A DNA stretch of 64,000 bases from Chamaea fasciata (lineage: Eukaryota > Chordata > Aves > Passeriformes > Sylviidae), in assembly GCA_029207755.1 (NCBI GenBank), contig JARCOQ010000008.1:30223521-30287520 (forward strand). Direction: 5' to 3'. Below, piece after piece: positions 1 to 20,724 of this stretch (its first letter is position 1; every line of letters begins with the position of its first letter). Under the pieces are notes generated by a model. It was not told the DNA's origin. It searched no databases and worked only from the letters and a program-made list of their open reading frames with translations. Made by a program: the position numbers and the translations under genes.

Positions 1-3000
1 AATCTTTGCAAGGTCTTTTGTTAAAACTTATTTTGTGGGTTTGTAGTCAGCAACATATTTTGTTTTCTGAATGTGCTATCCAAGCTAGAAAACTTGATGC
101 TTGCCACATCCCTTTCATCTTAGGTTCACCAGATGATAGAAGATCTTTATGAACATCCTGGGCTCTTTATTCCACAGGTTAAACAGCATTTCTGTATTGC
201 ATTGTGCAGATTGATTACCTGCATTTGCTGTTATACCCTTGCACTTCAAAGTTCCAAATCCAACTATATATATATATATTTGGCTCAAAAAGCACAAACA
301 GGTCTTGTCTCATTTGTTGCATGAGCTGAATAAATGCTTTTTGCATGTAACCATGCTGAGCAAATGCAGACTTGGACCAGACAAAATACACTAACCCTTA
401 TCTGGCAAAAACCTCACTTAACTTATGCTTTCTGTAACATTGGCTCAGTCCTGCGAAGCATTAGGCAATTTGGCCCACAATTAGCAAAATCATTAGGCAT
501 AGATCTGCATTTAAAAGGTCTGAGTCATCCTAAGGACTTCAGCAGTTAAAAATCTTAACTTTTAACGGTGAGGGGTATTCTGCTGAGCAAGATAATTTTT
601 TTTTTTTCTGTAAAAGCCCATGGTAAAGTTGACATGAGTGAAATCATGCATAATAAAGCCTTGATGAATGAGGAAATTAAAGTGGTTACTTTTAAACCAA
701 AACTGTTCCCCTGTCATACTTGGATTCTTTAGTAAATATATAGTTATGTGCCAAGCTTGTTCTTTGAGGAAAAAGGGTGGTAGGGGATGGTACTTTCTCT
801 GCAAACGAGAAATTGCTTTAATGTTTTGTATTTAATTTAGTTTCCCCAAATATAAATGAGAATGAAAGTGGAATTACAATCAGCATTGAATAGGCACTTT
901 CTGAGTCACTTTCCTGAAGTCACCCCAGACAGGATGGTTGTAACAGTGAGTGCTTTAATTTCTGCACTTGCCTGGCTGGAGATACCTTCTGGTAAAGCTG
1001 TCTGGGTTTAGAAAGCCTGTGAGAACTCTACGCCTTTTTCAAATTAATGAGTTTAACTTCATTGTCTCATTACAAAACAAGCCAAACATATTATCTGACT
1101 TTAAAAGAAAAAATAAAGTGGGAAAATGCCTCTATACTGTTTTAGAAAATCATATGTGAAAATGGTATTTCACAATTAAAAAAAGCTCAGTGCCGTGAAA
1201 GAAAAAAAAAAAAAAACCCAACATTTTTTTTGTCTGAAAAATACATCATCTATGTAATAACAACAGAATAAATGACCTTTAAAGCACCTTAGAATTATTT
1301 TTGGTTGTGTTAATGTAGAGTTCTTGGTATATTGCCAGTTTCATTATTTTGTTTAGAAAGTCCCTTTTCTCTATTGTTTGAGTAGGCATTTCACATCCTA
1401 TCCCTGGAGAGAAAGTTTTCGGGGAAATGTGTGCATAAATAATGGAAATTACCAGAGACTGTTGTACAACACAGAAATAGGTTCATCTGGTTCATTTAAA
1501 ACCATGAGAAGTTTAACACTGGAGAATCCGTTCCAGCTTCTCTCCTGCAGAAGCTTGGAGAGGGTTCAGGAACAAAATCTGAGCATCACCAGGGGCTTAG
1601 GGAACAGTTGCCCAATGAAGTGAAATCACTTAGAGGTGAAGCAGAACACAAGTGAACTGAGGCACCACCAATCCAGCTTCATATGATCTTGAAGCCAGTT
1701 ACTTCTATACATGCATTTTTCTGTTTAATAAAATCCTTTCTGATCATATCTTTAATTCTTGGCATAGCAACATACCTGATGAGGCATTTAAACCCTCATT
1801 TTTGTCAGATCCGTAGTTCAAGGTATCTCTGCAGAGAGAATTGGACCTGATCCTTGAGACAAATAGATCTTAAGTATCTCGCAGACTGAGACTTTGAGAG
1901 GTGTCTAAGGTCTGTATGGGGGGGAAAATGTTACTATTTTTTTTGTGTCTTCCCAAATCACTGAGCATGTAGAAAGTGCTATGAGAAAGAAGGGAGAGTC
2001 TAACTGTCTCCTGTCACTGTTCTCTTGCCTTCTCTTTTTCCTGGTAGTACACTGAAAATCCAGGGTTCAGCCTAGCCGGCCTGAAACAGAGCTACTGGAA
2101 TGGGGCAAAAAGTCAGCAAGTTGCTGGCAAGCTGCTCAAACCCAGCAGCTTCTGGGAACACAGGCAGTCATCCTAGGTGAATCGTGCCCCAGGCAGCAGC
2201 ATACATAACAAAAGGGGGTTTGGGTTGTGCCAAGGCCCACACAGCTCAGACCAGCCCCTTATCACAACTACTTTACCTCAGGATTTTCCTCCCATCGCTA
2301 CAAGTTATTGCAGCCAAGCGGACAAACTCATCCTGGCATGTAAAAGCATGTAAAGAGGAGAAAGCTCCTGGGCCAGATGGTTTCACTTTGCCTCCAGCCT
2401 GGACATCTCTGCTGTGCCACAGGAAGGCAGACTGGCACCAGACAGGGGCTAGCATGTGTCCCTGCAGACCCAGGCTCTCCCACTCGCTGCTGGCTGTGCA
2501 TGAGAGGCCTGGGCTGCTGCACATGGCAATAATACCCAGTGATAGCCACCACCCACATCAAACAGTACTTGCTGAGGCACTCAGAGCTGGGTTAGAAACA
2601 TGCTGATAATATGGGAGTCCATTACAGTGGTTTTATCCCCCACCTCAGTTACATCTAAGAGAGATTTTAAGCAGGACAGGCTTAAAGGAATAGATACTGT
2701 ACCCCAGAAATAATTGTGTTTTCACTTCTGATCAGTTTCTGGACCTACCTCAGCATCACATTGTAGAGATCCAACACTGGGTTGGATCCATCTGGTTGTT
2801 CTGCTTCAGATTCAGTCTTTTTCAAGGATCTCTGTCAATAGACAGATCTCCTAAGCCAATCACTGGCTTAGGATATAGCTCAAAATATTTGCATCTGACC
2901 ATTCTGACAATTCTGCTTTGAGGTATACATTCAATACAAAAAAAAGAAAAACCACTCCAACTTTAAGTATTTCGGCACTACTAGAAAAATTTGAGTCCAT

Positions 3001-6000
3001 ATTTCAATACTACATAGGTTGGGGGAAATAATTCAGTTTCTCAGCTGTCACATATATTTTTTTCCCTGAATAAAAAGTCAGATCAATGGATTTAAAAATA
3101 CCAAGTATGTTAAACTGATGAGTCCATCTCTCAGATTCAGAACTTACTCAAAGGAACAGTGTTTGTTAGGAGGAGATGACATACCATTATTTCAGCCTTC
3201 TGGGGAACACAATACAAGTTGGTGTCTTGCACATTTTGGTGGGGATAAACAATATGTCTGCCTGGCTGCATTGGCCAAGTAATGTCACTGTTTTTCTTTC
3301 CAAGGTGTGGAAAGAAAGTGTGTGGTGATTCTTCTTTTGATACAGCTCATAAATTTATGTGTACTGGGAGTAACTGGTAATGAAAGTAAAAAGATCACTG
3401 CAGCCAAACTCCAGGTGAATTCCCTATTCTAAAGAGAACACAACTAAGCTGTGTTCAACTTTCACAGATACTCTGGTTCTGGAAGAAACACAAACTCATT
3501 CTCTAAACGATAAAGACACATCTAAAATGGATTGATGTTATTTGCACTTTAAGTGAGCAGCTGAAGATTGGCAAATTCAGACACCAGAAGTTACTTCATA
3601 GACTTGTGGGGTGGAGAAAAAAATAGATTCTATTTTCATTCTGTTAACTTCTACCCTTCTGAGTTTATTACTGTGAATGCACTCAAATGTCTTACATCAA
3701 TGTAGTTTCAACTTGTCTTATTTCTATACAGCTTTGACAATTTGGAAGACTGTGTAACCTATTTCTAGGGTGACAGTTGTATTTAGAAAACTGTCCCAAC
3801 CAAAATATACTTTCTTTTTTGTATCCCAAATTTATAATCGATCCCACAAGATGGCTTAGATGGCTAATCACCCCGAAGTAGTATTGCCCAATAGTGTTTG
3901 CTCTGAACCCTCAGGGGGAGGAGCAAATATTTTGAACAGCAGCAAATGCCGTTGTCATTTATTTTTAGCGGTATCATCAGGGTCAAATAAGTTCAAAGGT
4001 TAAAATGCTTCCATCGTGAAACAGGATCACTCCAGATGAGTACGGAAGAATTCTGAGTCAGTTGCACAGTGCAGTCAGCCTTGGAGGGCATTTTAACCAA
4101 ACTGAAATATTTACCTCCCAGGGCTGAAAAATCTGTCATGGGCCTTAAGCAACACACCAATAATGACTTGTTAAATCCATGCTAGGAGTGTTGCACATTC
4201 ACATGTTTGTTAATTGCAAGCAAAACCCATCAGAGATTTCCAAGGAAAACATCATCCTCTTTCTTATCTCTACCTGCAGTGGATGTCAATCAGCTCTGTG
4301 CAAGAGCTAATCATAGAAGTGCAATGGAAGGAACACTGTCTTATCACACACAGGAGTTAACATTTATTATTGCCATATCCAAAGTCCAGGTTCTGTCCTG
4401 CACACTGCAGACTCAGCAGAGCAGCGCTGAGTGTGTGTGTGTGTGCCAGCTGGCCTCTGACCTCCCGCGTGTTGGGCTGGCCACAGCGCACGTCTCTCCT
4501 CCTTCCCAAGCACGGCCAGGATCAGGATGTTGCTGGCCTTTCTCTGATCTAACAAAGAGGAAATAGCGGCAACTCCCTCAGCGGGTGTCAGAACAATCCT
4601 GTTTTGCAGCACTGCCTAGCCATCAAGAGCATCTGATCCTTCACCAAAGGTACCTTACTGCACGCAGAGCAATGGCTCTGGATTATATTTTGGTTTGAGG
4701 CTTGCTGCTTCTGTTTCCGATCTCAAGGCTGTATACGATAATGGTTGCAATTACCTCTACCTACAAATCTGTTTGTAGATGCCCTTAAACCACCACTGCC
4801 CCACTGTCACTGCTGCCCAAGTGTTATTTATGCAGCCCAGGTGTCTCACACACCTTACCTGCGGGCACTAGGCGGTCACTAGGCCAGCAACATTTACAGG
4901 CAGCCCAGCATCCTTACACATTTACAGACACTCATCCTGCTGCTAGACAACCACAACGAGCCCCTTAGCTCAGTCTATTTCAACTCTCACTCTATTTCAA
5001 CTCAACAATTACTACCTGTCCAGCCAAATTTTGTGTTGCTGCTTCTTGTCACAAACACTGTGTGCAGTCACCACCAGTACCTTTGCTTCTGCTTTCATGC
5101 CTTTTGTAGCCACTAACTGCAGAGCTATTTCCACATCTTGGATTTTTCAGCTTTCTCCTGCAAGACACAGTTGATTGGCAAAGGGCAAGCTAAATAGTAA
5201 CACCACTGATGTTACTTTCTCAAGGATGGTGAAGCTGCAAGCAGAAAGATGTTACTACAGTAAAAATTTAAGTATCCTAATGAAGACTTACAAGGTAGTG
5301 TTCTCAGTCACTTGTATTACTTGATGAATAGCATTATTTGTCAGCCTGGCTAAGAGCAAACCCTCTCTGGGATAGGCACTGTGATGTTTTCCTAACGTTA
5401 GAGGTATGAGAAAGGAGAGCAGCACTGTAACAATTGTCATAGGGGAAACTAATCCAAATGAGGACTGGGATAGAGAACTTGCTACTCCCAGCCCATCCTT
5501 TAGACCCAACTCCTCTAGTTTAGTAGTCAAAAATTCTGACAACACCAGTTTTGACAGAAAAAATGCTGGCAAAGCACAGTGTACTCACGATGCAACAGTT
5601 TCCAGGCAAACCAGAGAAATGTGGGAGCATTTGCTGATGTGAGCATTGCTTTGGTGAAGGTTGGCTGAATCCTTCAAGGATAACCAGCTTCACAAAATAC
5701 AGCTGCCAAGATGGAGCTGTAGAAGATGTGGAATTTAGGGCTAGAGAAGAGGTAAAAGCATTTCTTATGGTGAACATCTGCTCTTACCCCTCTCTGGCAA
5801 AGTTAATTTGAGACAATCTCAAGTAACAGAGGATCCAAGAGCAGGTAAAAAACCCCCAATGCTTATTTTACTTACCCAGAAGAACAAGGAGGAACAAGAA
5901 TAAACTGCCTTTCTTTTTCCTCTCTTTATCCTAATACATTTTAAAGGACAAAAAGCAGTTCTAAGAGCATTTCCCATTAGAAGTAGTAAAGGGGAAGTTA

Positions 6001-6720
6001 AAATTTTTGAAAGCATGCGAAGTAATCTCTAAATCTACTACTCACCGTGTATAACTAGCTACAAAACTGCATTTACCTAGACAGATACATGATGATAGTT
6101 TTCATCCCTATATTGTTCTATAAATCAATTGCTTATCTGAAGAGTGCTTGAAGTCCTCACCTATTTAGATGCTAACCAGTTCAGCAGGAATTATAATGCC
6201 TTATTCCTATATAAGGTTGTGATTTCACTCTCAATGCCCTATGCTGGAATACTTCAACGTCACATTTGAAAAGCAAAATCTTCCCTTTCCATCATCAGCA
6301 GCTCCAAGAGACTACACTAGGCAGACCAAAACAATTAGCCTACTACAGGTGGTCACACCTGTGTGCTTTGTAACTGAACTTTTGCTGATGGTCACTAAGT
6401 CTTTCTCTTCGAGCAGTTTCCACTGTTCAGCCAGTCTATATGTGACTCACTCCCCACTGCAGCCATCTGCATGGCAACAAGAAGTTGATTTTACAGCATT
6501 AAGAGACTCAACTCCACTGCCTGTGGAACTTTCCTTTCGACGGGAAGGTTTTGTGTTCAGCATTTGCCTTTTCTCTAGAAGCCCAACATTGCTGTTGGGA
6601 AATAACATGTCCCAGAAGCATTTTATGAAAGACGATTTGGCAGTTGTTGACTAAGTCTGAAAGCTCCGGGCAACAAGTATCAAGCACCTCGTTCTTAGCA
6701 CAGGCAGCATTAGAGATAAC
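1..6720. other. Gene-free flank downstream of DBI
   Basis: I recognise no exon in this stretch. Open frames here are short and do not resemble any family I know. The sequence is AT-rich with small simple tracts: TA near 265-279, a T run near 597-609, an A run near 1203-1217 and TG near 4434-4445. In human the gene TMEM37 lies on this side of DBI, so I looked for its four-helix membrane protein and did not find it. A block at about 3930-4190 has the look of conserved non-coding DNA, but this cannot be shown from one sequence. Confidence 0.6.
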
Positions 6721-6734
6721 TTTTCCCAGATAAG

Positions 6735-6910
6735 CTCTGTGGCGCTCCAGCTTCTGCGGGCACCCAGTTACCTATCTGGAAAGGAGTGCTCCGGGCAGGA
6801 GTCGGCAGCGCCCGAACGCGGGGGACCGACCCCCTCTAGTGGCACAAGGCCGGGGGAGGCGGCCCTGCTCGGCAGCGGCAGCCACGGCAAGGACGGATGA
6901 GCTCACCGTG
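6735..6910. promoter_or_regulatory. Small CpG-rich patch with CTCF-like motif
   Basis: GC content and CpG density rise sharply here, directly beyond the 3' end of DBI. Neither strand has a convincing start codon with a coding frame, so it does not look like a first coding exon. On the minus strand positions 6842 to 6830 read CCACTAGAGGGGG, which agrees with 12 of 13 positions of the core CTCF consensus. The patch could be an insulator at the DBI boundary or a small promoter. The role is inference. Confidence 0.4.
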
Positions 6911-6955
6911 ACCGCGAAGGCACGACCAGCACAACAGCTAAAGTACCAAACGCAC

Positions 6956-6961
6956 TTTAAT
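6956..6961 (-). terminator. DBI: DBI polyadenylation signal ATTAAA
   Basis: The minus strand reads ATTAAA about 200 bases after the DBI stop codon, the common variant of the polyadenylation hexamer. Cleavage would be expected at about 6935-6945. The implied 3' UTR of about 220 bases is typical for this short mRNA. Confidence 0.6.
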
Positions 6962-7163
6962 GAGTTCCCCAGATTTTTGTTCCCGGAAGGAATTGATACC
7001 GTGTCAGTATATTAGGCAGGTACATAACTTCTCCTGAACTACAGGCATGAGGAGAACCGATTATGACATATTAGGTATCTAAAGTTACTCTTAGAAACCA
7101 GTTTTCCACATTATTAGAAATAAGGCAGGTTTCAGGCGTGCACGTAGCTCATTTATCCAGTCC

Positions 7164-7237
7164 TCAGATGCCGTATTTGCCCTTAAGTTCTTCCACTTTT
7201 GCTATGTAAGCTTTCATTGCATCTTCTTTGGACGTTC
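7164..7237 (-). CDS. DBI: DBI coding exon 4 with stop
   Basis: The exon follows a TTCAG acceptor and encodes the last helix ([17 protein letters not shown] and the terminal KYGI), ending in TGA at 7166-7164. Tyr74 of the acyl-CoA site is here. Confidence 0.96.
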
Positions 7238-9985
7238 CTGAAGGACAGAACACAGGAAGCAGTCAGATTTCACTTTTCACAGTCTGATTTAACCTTTCAC
7301 AAGTCACAATTCCTCACCATAGCCCATGCCACCAGAGAGCAAAGGAGCCAGGAAGGTCACTTAGCTCTGAATCCACTGCTAAAGTTTTAAACAAATGTGT
7401 TCCACCAGTTGTGAAAAAAAAATCTTTCCAAGCAAAGTGGCTTTTGCAGAGACAGCAACTAGGCAGTGTATTAGGTCTGTTAATGTAATTGACAATTATT
7501 ACAGGAAAGCTATTCCTTAAAACACCAGAAAAAAGACCCATTGTGATCGATTAGACCACTTGTTTGGCTCCTCATTTAGAGCTGGGAACTCAGTTGTTTC
7601 TTCCAAAGCTTTCCTAACTGAAGATGCTCAACAGCTGGAGGAAGAGCTGTCTTTAGGGTATTAAGCTGGGATCAGGAAAACAAATTTAGATTTCTGCTGT
7701 TATTGATCTTCTTTATTCAACACCTTAGGCCAGTTGAGCATTTTTCACCCTAATTCTCTTTCACACAGTCTGCATTTTTCAGGATTACTTCTGCCTTGCA
7801 GAGGTAATTTAAGTTTATTATCATAGCATTCTGAACTTACAGAGCTCTTGTATTAAAAGACAACACTATTCTGTTTCTTGCTGAACTACAAGTGTCTTTC
7901 TGACTAGTTTGCCAGCGGTAATTTTATTAATTTCTTTAATCAGACACTTACCTTTCAATGCACTCCAGGCATCCCACTTTGCTTTGCCTTTGAAGTCCAG
8001 CATACCAGGGCGGTCTGAGAGAGACAGGATAATCAGCAGGATTAGTTTGTGTGATCTGGCTGTAGGTAAAACCCACTTGAAGGCTTAGTTAGCACTTAAC
8101 TGTGACTAAATCCAATGGCTCATCTCTGCAGCTGTTACTGGCTAACCTGTAGCCAGCAGATCACCTCAGGGGAATATGTTACAACATGGTTGGTGTGACA
8201 AGAGAAATAGACTCTTTCGAATTCCCTTGAGACAGCAGCACTTGAGCAGAAGAGCACCAACTATTGTGATTTGGTTTAGCTGTTCTTTCTGAAGAGCCTG
8301 CTGTCACATAAGAGCTATCCAATTAAAGAACATCAGCTCTAAAGTAAAGCAGAAATACCCTAAGGTCCATTACAAGCAGAGACATGAAAACAGACAGCTG
8401 TTTGCGGTAACATACAGCTTGGAACTCATTATCATCAAGTTAGTGGTGTGTTTCAAACCTATAGTTCTGCATCTGCATTTGGAAACATTGAAAATCTGAC
8501 TCACTTCACTGCAGGCTGTGGTGTGGCCAAGTCGAAAGTGAATGACATGTATATAGTTAATCTTGTGCAAAGTCCCCTTTGTGGTTTTACTTCCCCTCTC
8601 TCTCTATCCTTAAAGACAATTCTTAGAACTCACAAATGGATGTGGGCAGTATCCACAGAAATCCACAGTACCCCTTGTGCAGCTCCCATGGCACAGTGAC
8701 CTGCAGCTCCAGTTGGCAGCTCCACTTCTCTTCAGCACAAACCCCGCCAGTCACCCTCCCACAGGCTGCTTCTCCGGCCAACTCACGTTGGCTGCTGCCT
8801 CACAGGAGTGCAGGCACTTGCAGAAATGGTGGCATAGTCACAGCTCTGGAGCACCCTTTCACCCTGTCAAGCACTAAGAATGCTGAGGCCCAGCCACAGC
8901 AAAAGGATCACATCTGAAACCCAAAGTAATTTCTTTTCTCCCTCACGCTGCCAACTTTGGAAAAAGGAGATTAAATTACTTACCACTTCCTGTACACTCC
9001 ACTGCCAGCTTTTAAATCAATGGACACTCAATAAACTATGCCAGCTACCGGGTTAGGAGGCCAGCACTCCAAAGAATTGACCTTTTCCCTTTCTAATTCT
9101 AGCTACTCCAGTGTTACACAAGGCCGATAGAGACAAGCTTCACTTTAAGTGTTAAACCAAAGGCTAAGGTACATGGTGCCATGGACAGCATTGCAGTGAG
9201 AGAATTAGACAGAAACATTTTGCACTGTGTACTTGCAAATATATTTTTGGTACAGTCTTTCTGAAGTATATTTAATTGCAGCTCCTATAAAAGTCTTCTC
9301 CTATTCTACTGGTTTTGCTTTCCACTACTATTTTTAGCAGCCAATCCAGTCTAAATAAACCGTACGTGTCATCCCCTGCAGTGTTGCAATTCCACGCTTG
9401 TACCGTTTGCCTTGCTAAGTCTGTATAACCGAGAAGTGCTTGCATTAAAGCAGCACCCCTCGGCCTGAGCAGCTGCTGCTACTTTCTGACAGAGGTCTCC
9501 AAAACCCCCAATATTTGCACAAAGCTAACACAAAGCATCCTCAGGCCCTCACTGCACGGTGCAGACGGCTGCAGCCGGGTTAATCTAAAAACCAGGAATT
9601 GCACAAAGTCTTATCGGGTTAGCCCGTGCCCTCCCGCACACAAATCCGTGCCAAGCTGGCACTGTGACACTTTGGCTGAGCCGCGGGATTGAGGGAAGCA
9701 CCATGGGGGAGAGTTTTTGCCTCCCGAAGCGGCCCCACGACACCGGCGGGGGCCAGCGGGGGCGGCACCTACCCGTGTTCACGTCGCCCACCGTGGCCTG
9801 TTTGTAGTGGCTGTAGATGTCCAGCATCTCCTGGTCCGTGGGCTGCGACTTCAGCTGCTTCACCTCCTCGGCAGCTTTCTGGAACGCGGCCTGGGGGGGA
9901 AGGCGGTAGCGGGTGAGTGAGGGGAAGGTACCCGGAGCCCCCCGGAGCCCCCCGGAGCCCCCCCAGCGCCCCGCACCTCGGTCAT
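7164..9985 (-). CDS. DBI: Acyl-CoA-binding protein / diazepam-binding inhibitor, four coding exons
   Basis: The coding exons, in order of transcription, are 9985-9977, 9890-9773, 8014-7952 and 7237-7164. They join without frameshift to 87 residues, the usual vertebrate ACBP length. The whole protein is one ACB domain, a four-helix bundle that binds medium- and long-chain acyl-CoA in the cytosol and supplies it to lipid metabolism. The ligand-binding residues of the family are present: Tyr29, Tyr32 and Lys33 in the [11 protein letters not shown] motif, Lys55, and Tyr74. There is no signal peptide. Residues 34-51 correspond to the octadecaneuropeptide released from DBI, which acts on GABA-A and other receptors, and the C-terminal octapeptide RPGMLDFK is intact. 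The start is fixed by a three-codon first exon (M-T-E) ending in a GT donor, as in other DBI genes. The gene faces C2orf76 across a CpG island. The identification rests on direct translation and is close to certain. Confidence 0.97.
7952..8014 (-). CDS. DBI: DBI coding exon 3
   Basis: The exon has 63 bases between an acceptor ending in CTCAG and the donor GTAAGT. It encodes [16 protein letters not shown] and flanking residues, with Lys55 of the ligand site. The split Asp43 codon joins in phase with exon 2. Confidence 0.96.
8015..9772 (-). other. DBI: DBI intron 2
   Basis: This intron of about 1.76 kb has no repeat or exon that I can recognise. It contains no open frame resembling a known protein. 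Its 5' end on the minus strand is still inside the CpG island. Confidence 0.8.
9773..9890 (-). CDS. DBI: DBI coding exon 2
   Basis: This exon lies between a C-rich acceptor ending in CAG and the donor GTAGGT. It encodes residues 4-42 and the first base of codon 43. It contains helices 1 and 2, including the [11 protein letters not shown] ligand motif. Confidence 0.96.
9931..9960 (-). repeat. 10-bp tandem repeat, three copies, G-rich on the DBI strand
   Basis: Three exact copies of CCCGGAGCCC lie within the 86-base first intron of DBI. On the transcribed-gene strand this gives runs of four to seven G separated by short CTCC spacers, a possible G-quadruplex just after the transcription start. 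Confidence 0.85.
9977..9985 (-). CDS. DBI: DBI coding exon 1 (Met-Thr-Glu)
   Basis: Nine coding bases are followed on the minus strand by the donor GTGCGG. The 5' UTR extends upstream into the CpG island. The first intron is only 86 bases long. Confidence 0.85.
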
Positions 9986-10289
9986 TGCGGCGAGCACGGC
10001 GTAGTCCCAACCCAGCGGCTTCTGCCTCGCCCACCCCGCCGCTCGCCCGCCTCACTCCTCGCCAGACCGGCCGCCGGCCAATCGCAGCGCCGCGGGCCCA
10101 GCGAGCACCAATCAGCGCGGGTCGGGGGCGGGCATAGGGCGGGCAAGAAGCCAATGCGGAGGCGGTGCGGGTGCCTCCCATTCATCTGGGCGTGAGGAGA
10201 AAACGGCGGCGCGAGGGGCGCGACGGAGCCCTCGCAGCCAATCGCGCGTCTCGGGGCTGCCTCCGAAAGGACGCGATTGGCGGAGCGGC

Positions 10290-10321
10290 GGGGCGGGACC
10301 CGGAAGTGCCGGGGGAGAGCG
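10290..10321 (+). other. C2orf76: Predicted non-coding exon 1 end of C2orf76
   Basis: A GT donor (GTAACG) at 10322 follows the ETS-type site. C2orf76 needs an upstream non-coding exon because its start codon lies near the 5' end of an exon at 11948. The donor is only moderately good and the start position is a guess. Confidence 0.35.
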
Positions 10322-10332
10322 GTAACGGGCCC

Positions 10333-10351
10333 GGGCGGGCGGGCGGCGGGG
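10333..10351 (+). promoter_or_regulatory. G-quadruplex-prone tract at start of C2orf76 intron 1
   Basis: Four runs of at least three G occur within 19 bases on the plus strand, at 10333-10335, 10337-10339, 10341-10343 and 10348-10351. This is the non-template strand of C2orf76, directly after the predicted donor. Confidence 0.5.
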
Positions 10352-11937
10352 CGAGGTCGGGGGGCGCTGAGGGCGGGCGGCGGCTCCGGTGCTGCTGCGG
10401 GGTCGGGGAGGTCCCTCTCTCCCAGAGGAAGGGGCCACCAGCGACTCCCGCCTGCCTTCTTGTCCCCGTGGAGGCGCGGGGTAGTACATGGTCCCAGCCC
10501 TACGTGCGATGGGTTTGAGTAGTAAATGTGAAAGTTGGCGATTTCTGATTGAGCTCCCGATTCTGTGTTCCCACAGTGTTTTTCCGTGCTGCTTAGGAGC
10601 AAGTGAGTTGAATGCTGTGCCCTTTACTGCAGCCCCCAAGTCGCCAGCCCATGTGGAATAGCACCAAGAAAACATCCATCTTTCCTGCTTAGTACAAATC
10701 GAGTTATTTTCAGGTGCAAAGTATGCTCTTTTTTGATTGGCATGTGTTATTTGTGTGGTGTGTTACACACAGCTCATTTAAAATGGAATTTGAACTGGGG
10801 GGGGGATGGTAATTAATCAAGGCGGTGTAGAAGGAAGTTGCCTTGTGTGCTGCAAGGTCTTTGTCCCCGCTCTAAAGATAGTGCTTGATCAAAATATTGG
10901 TAGGTTGCTTTGCCAGGCTACAGCTGGGATAAATACAGCCAAGGGTGGGATGCACCTGCATGATGGTGGGGCACTTAAATAACCCCACGGCAAAAAAAGG
11001 AAAAAAAAAAAAGACACACAAAAAAGAAGAAAGAACATAAAGGGGTGAATAGGTTAAAGGTTCTCTCTCAGGACTGGAGGTGGTGACTGAGATGCCTGCC
11101 CAGGGATGGGTGGTGCAAAGGTCGTGCTGATGTTGGAGCACATGGGCTGCAGTCCTTGCTGGTTGCTGTGGCAGCTAGTGGCACTTTACCACGTGGCCAG
11201 GAAGCTGAGGGATGCCCAGTGCCAAAAATAGAGGAGTTTGTTGAGGTAGAAAAGAGCTTATTTTCCTGTGGAGAGAAAAAAAACCAAGGGAACGATACTT
11301 GGGCTTGTTTGAAGAGAGTTTTGGGTTGACAAGGCCACTCTATTTTAGGATCTGCTCTCTAGTTTAAGCCCACAGAGCCATTCTAGAGACTGACTATTAT
11401 AAATTAAGTCCCTTAGTTATGTAGTAGTGTACCAGGAAAATTATTTGCCTGTGTATGTGGGGGTGGTTTTTCACTTTCCCTGGGGAGGTGAAAATGAGCA
11501 TTGTGTAACAGCTTAGGCATTTTTCAGAGTATTACACTCTTTACAACATAAGTATGTTAAAAAAGTTTTTGGGTTTGTTTGTATTAGGACATTCTTCTAG
11601 AGCACAGGGTTAGTCTCCCAGCAGGTAAAGTCTTCAGTCACTTAAAGCCCACACAACACACTTGCTTTTATCCATAGCACTTCTGCATGTTTGGTGGGGA
11701 GTCTGGTGTGGCATTACACAGCACAGATCCTGGAGTGTGTGGTGTGCAGTATCAGTAATACCCTGTTTGTTTTGAGACCCTAGTACTGCTCCAGTAGGAA
11801 TCATAGAAGTGAAACCCTGAAAGGCACGATACTGTTGGATTTCTCACCCTGTTTCATTCTTTGCACGAGGCCCACCTGCACCTTGTTTTCCTGCTGTGCT
11901 CATGAGCAGAGGGAAAGGCAATAATTCCTCCCATTAA

Positions 11938-20724
<8,787 letters not shown>

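Larger units (their letters stand above)
9560..10480. promoter_or_regulatory. CpG island, bidirectional DBI / C2orf76 promoter
   Basis: The island is dense in CpG and has no TATA box at a useful position. Five CCAAT boxes lie between the DBI start codon and the likely C2orf76 start: 10078-10082, 10108-10112, 10151-10155 and 10238-10242 on the plus strand, and an inverted ATTGG at 10276-10280. An ETS/GABP-type site, CCGGAAGTG, lies at 10300-10308, just before a likely splice donor at 10322, so the C2orf76 start is probably near 10290-10310. This makeup fits a divergent housekeeping promoter. NF-Y would be the expected CCAAT binder. Transcription start positions are inferred. Confidence 0.8.

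Noticed and set aside
2184..2606. 140-residue plus-strand open frame
   Set aside because: No recognisable domain, no splice or promoter context, and overlapping minus-strand frames of similar size.
1..6900. TMEM37, expected next to DBI from human gene order
   Set aside because: No minus-strand exon with its membrane segments could be found. It is probably outside the window.
9585..10675. Open frames of about 190-200 residues on the minus strand around the DBI promoter
   Set aside because: One contains DBI exon 2 read through introns. The others are CpG-island artefacts out of frame with DBI.
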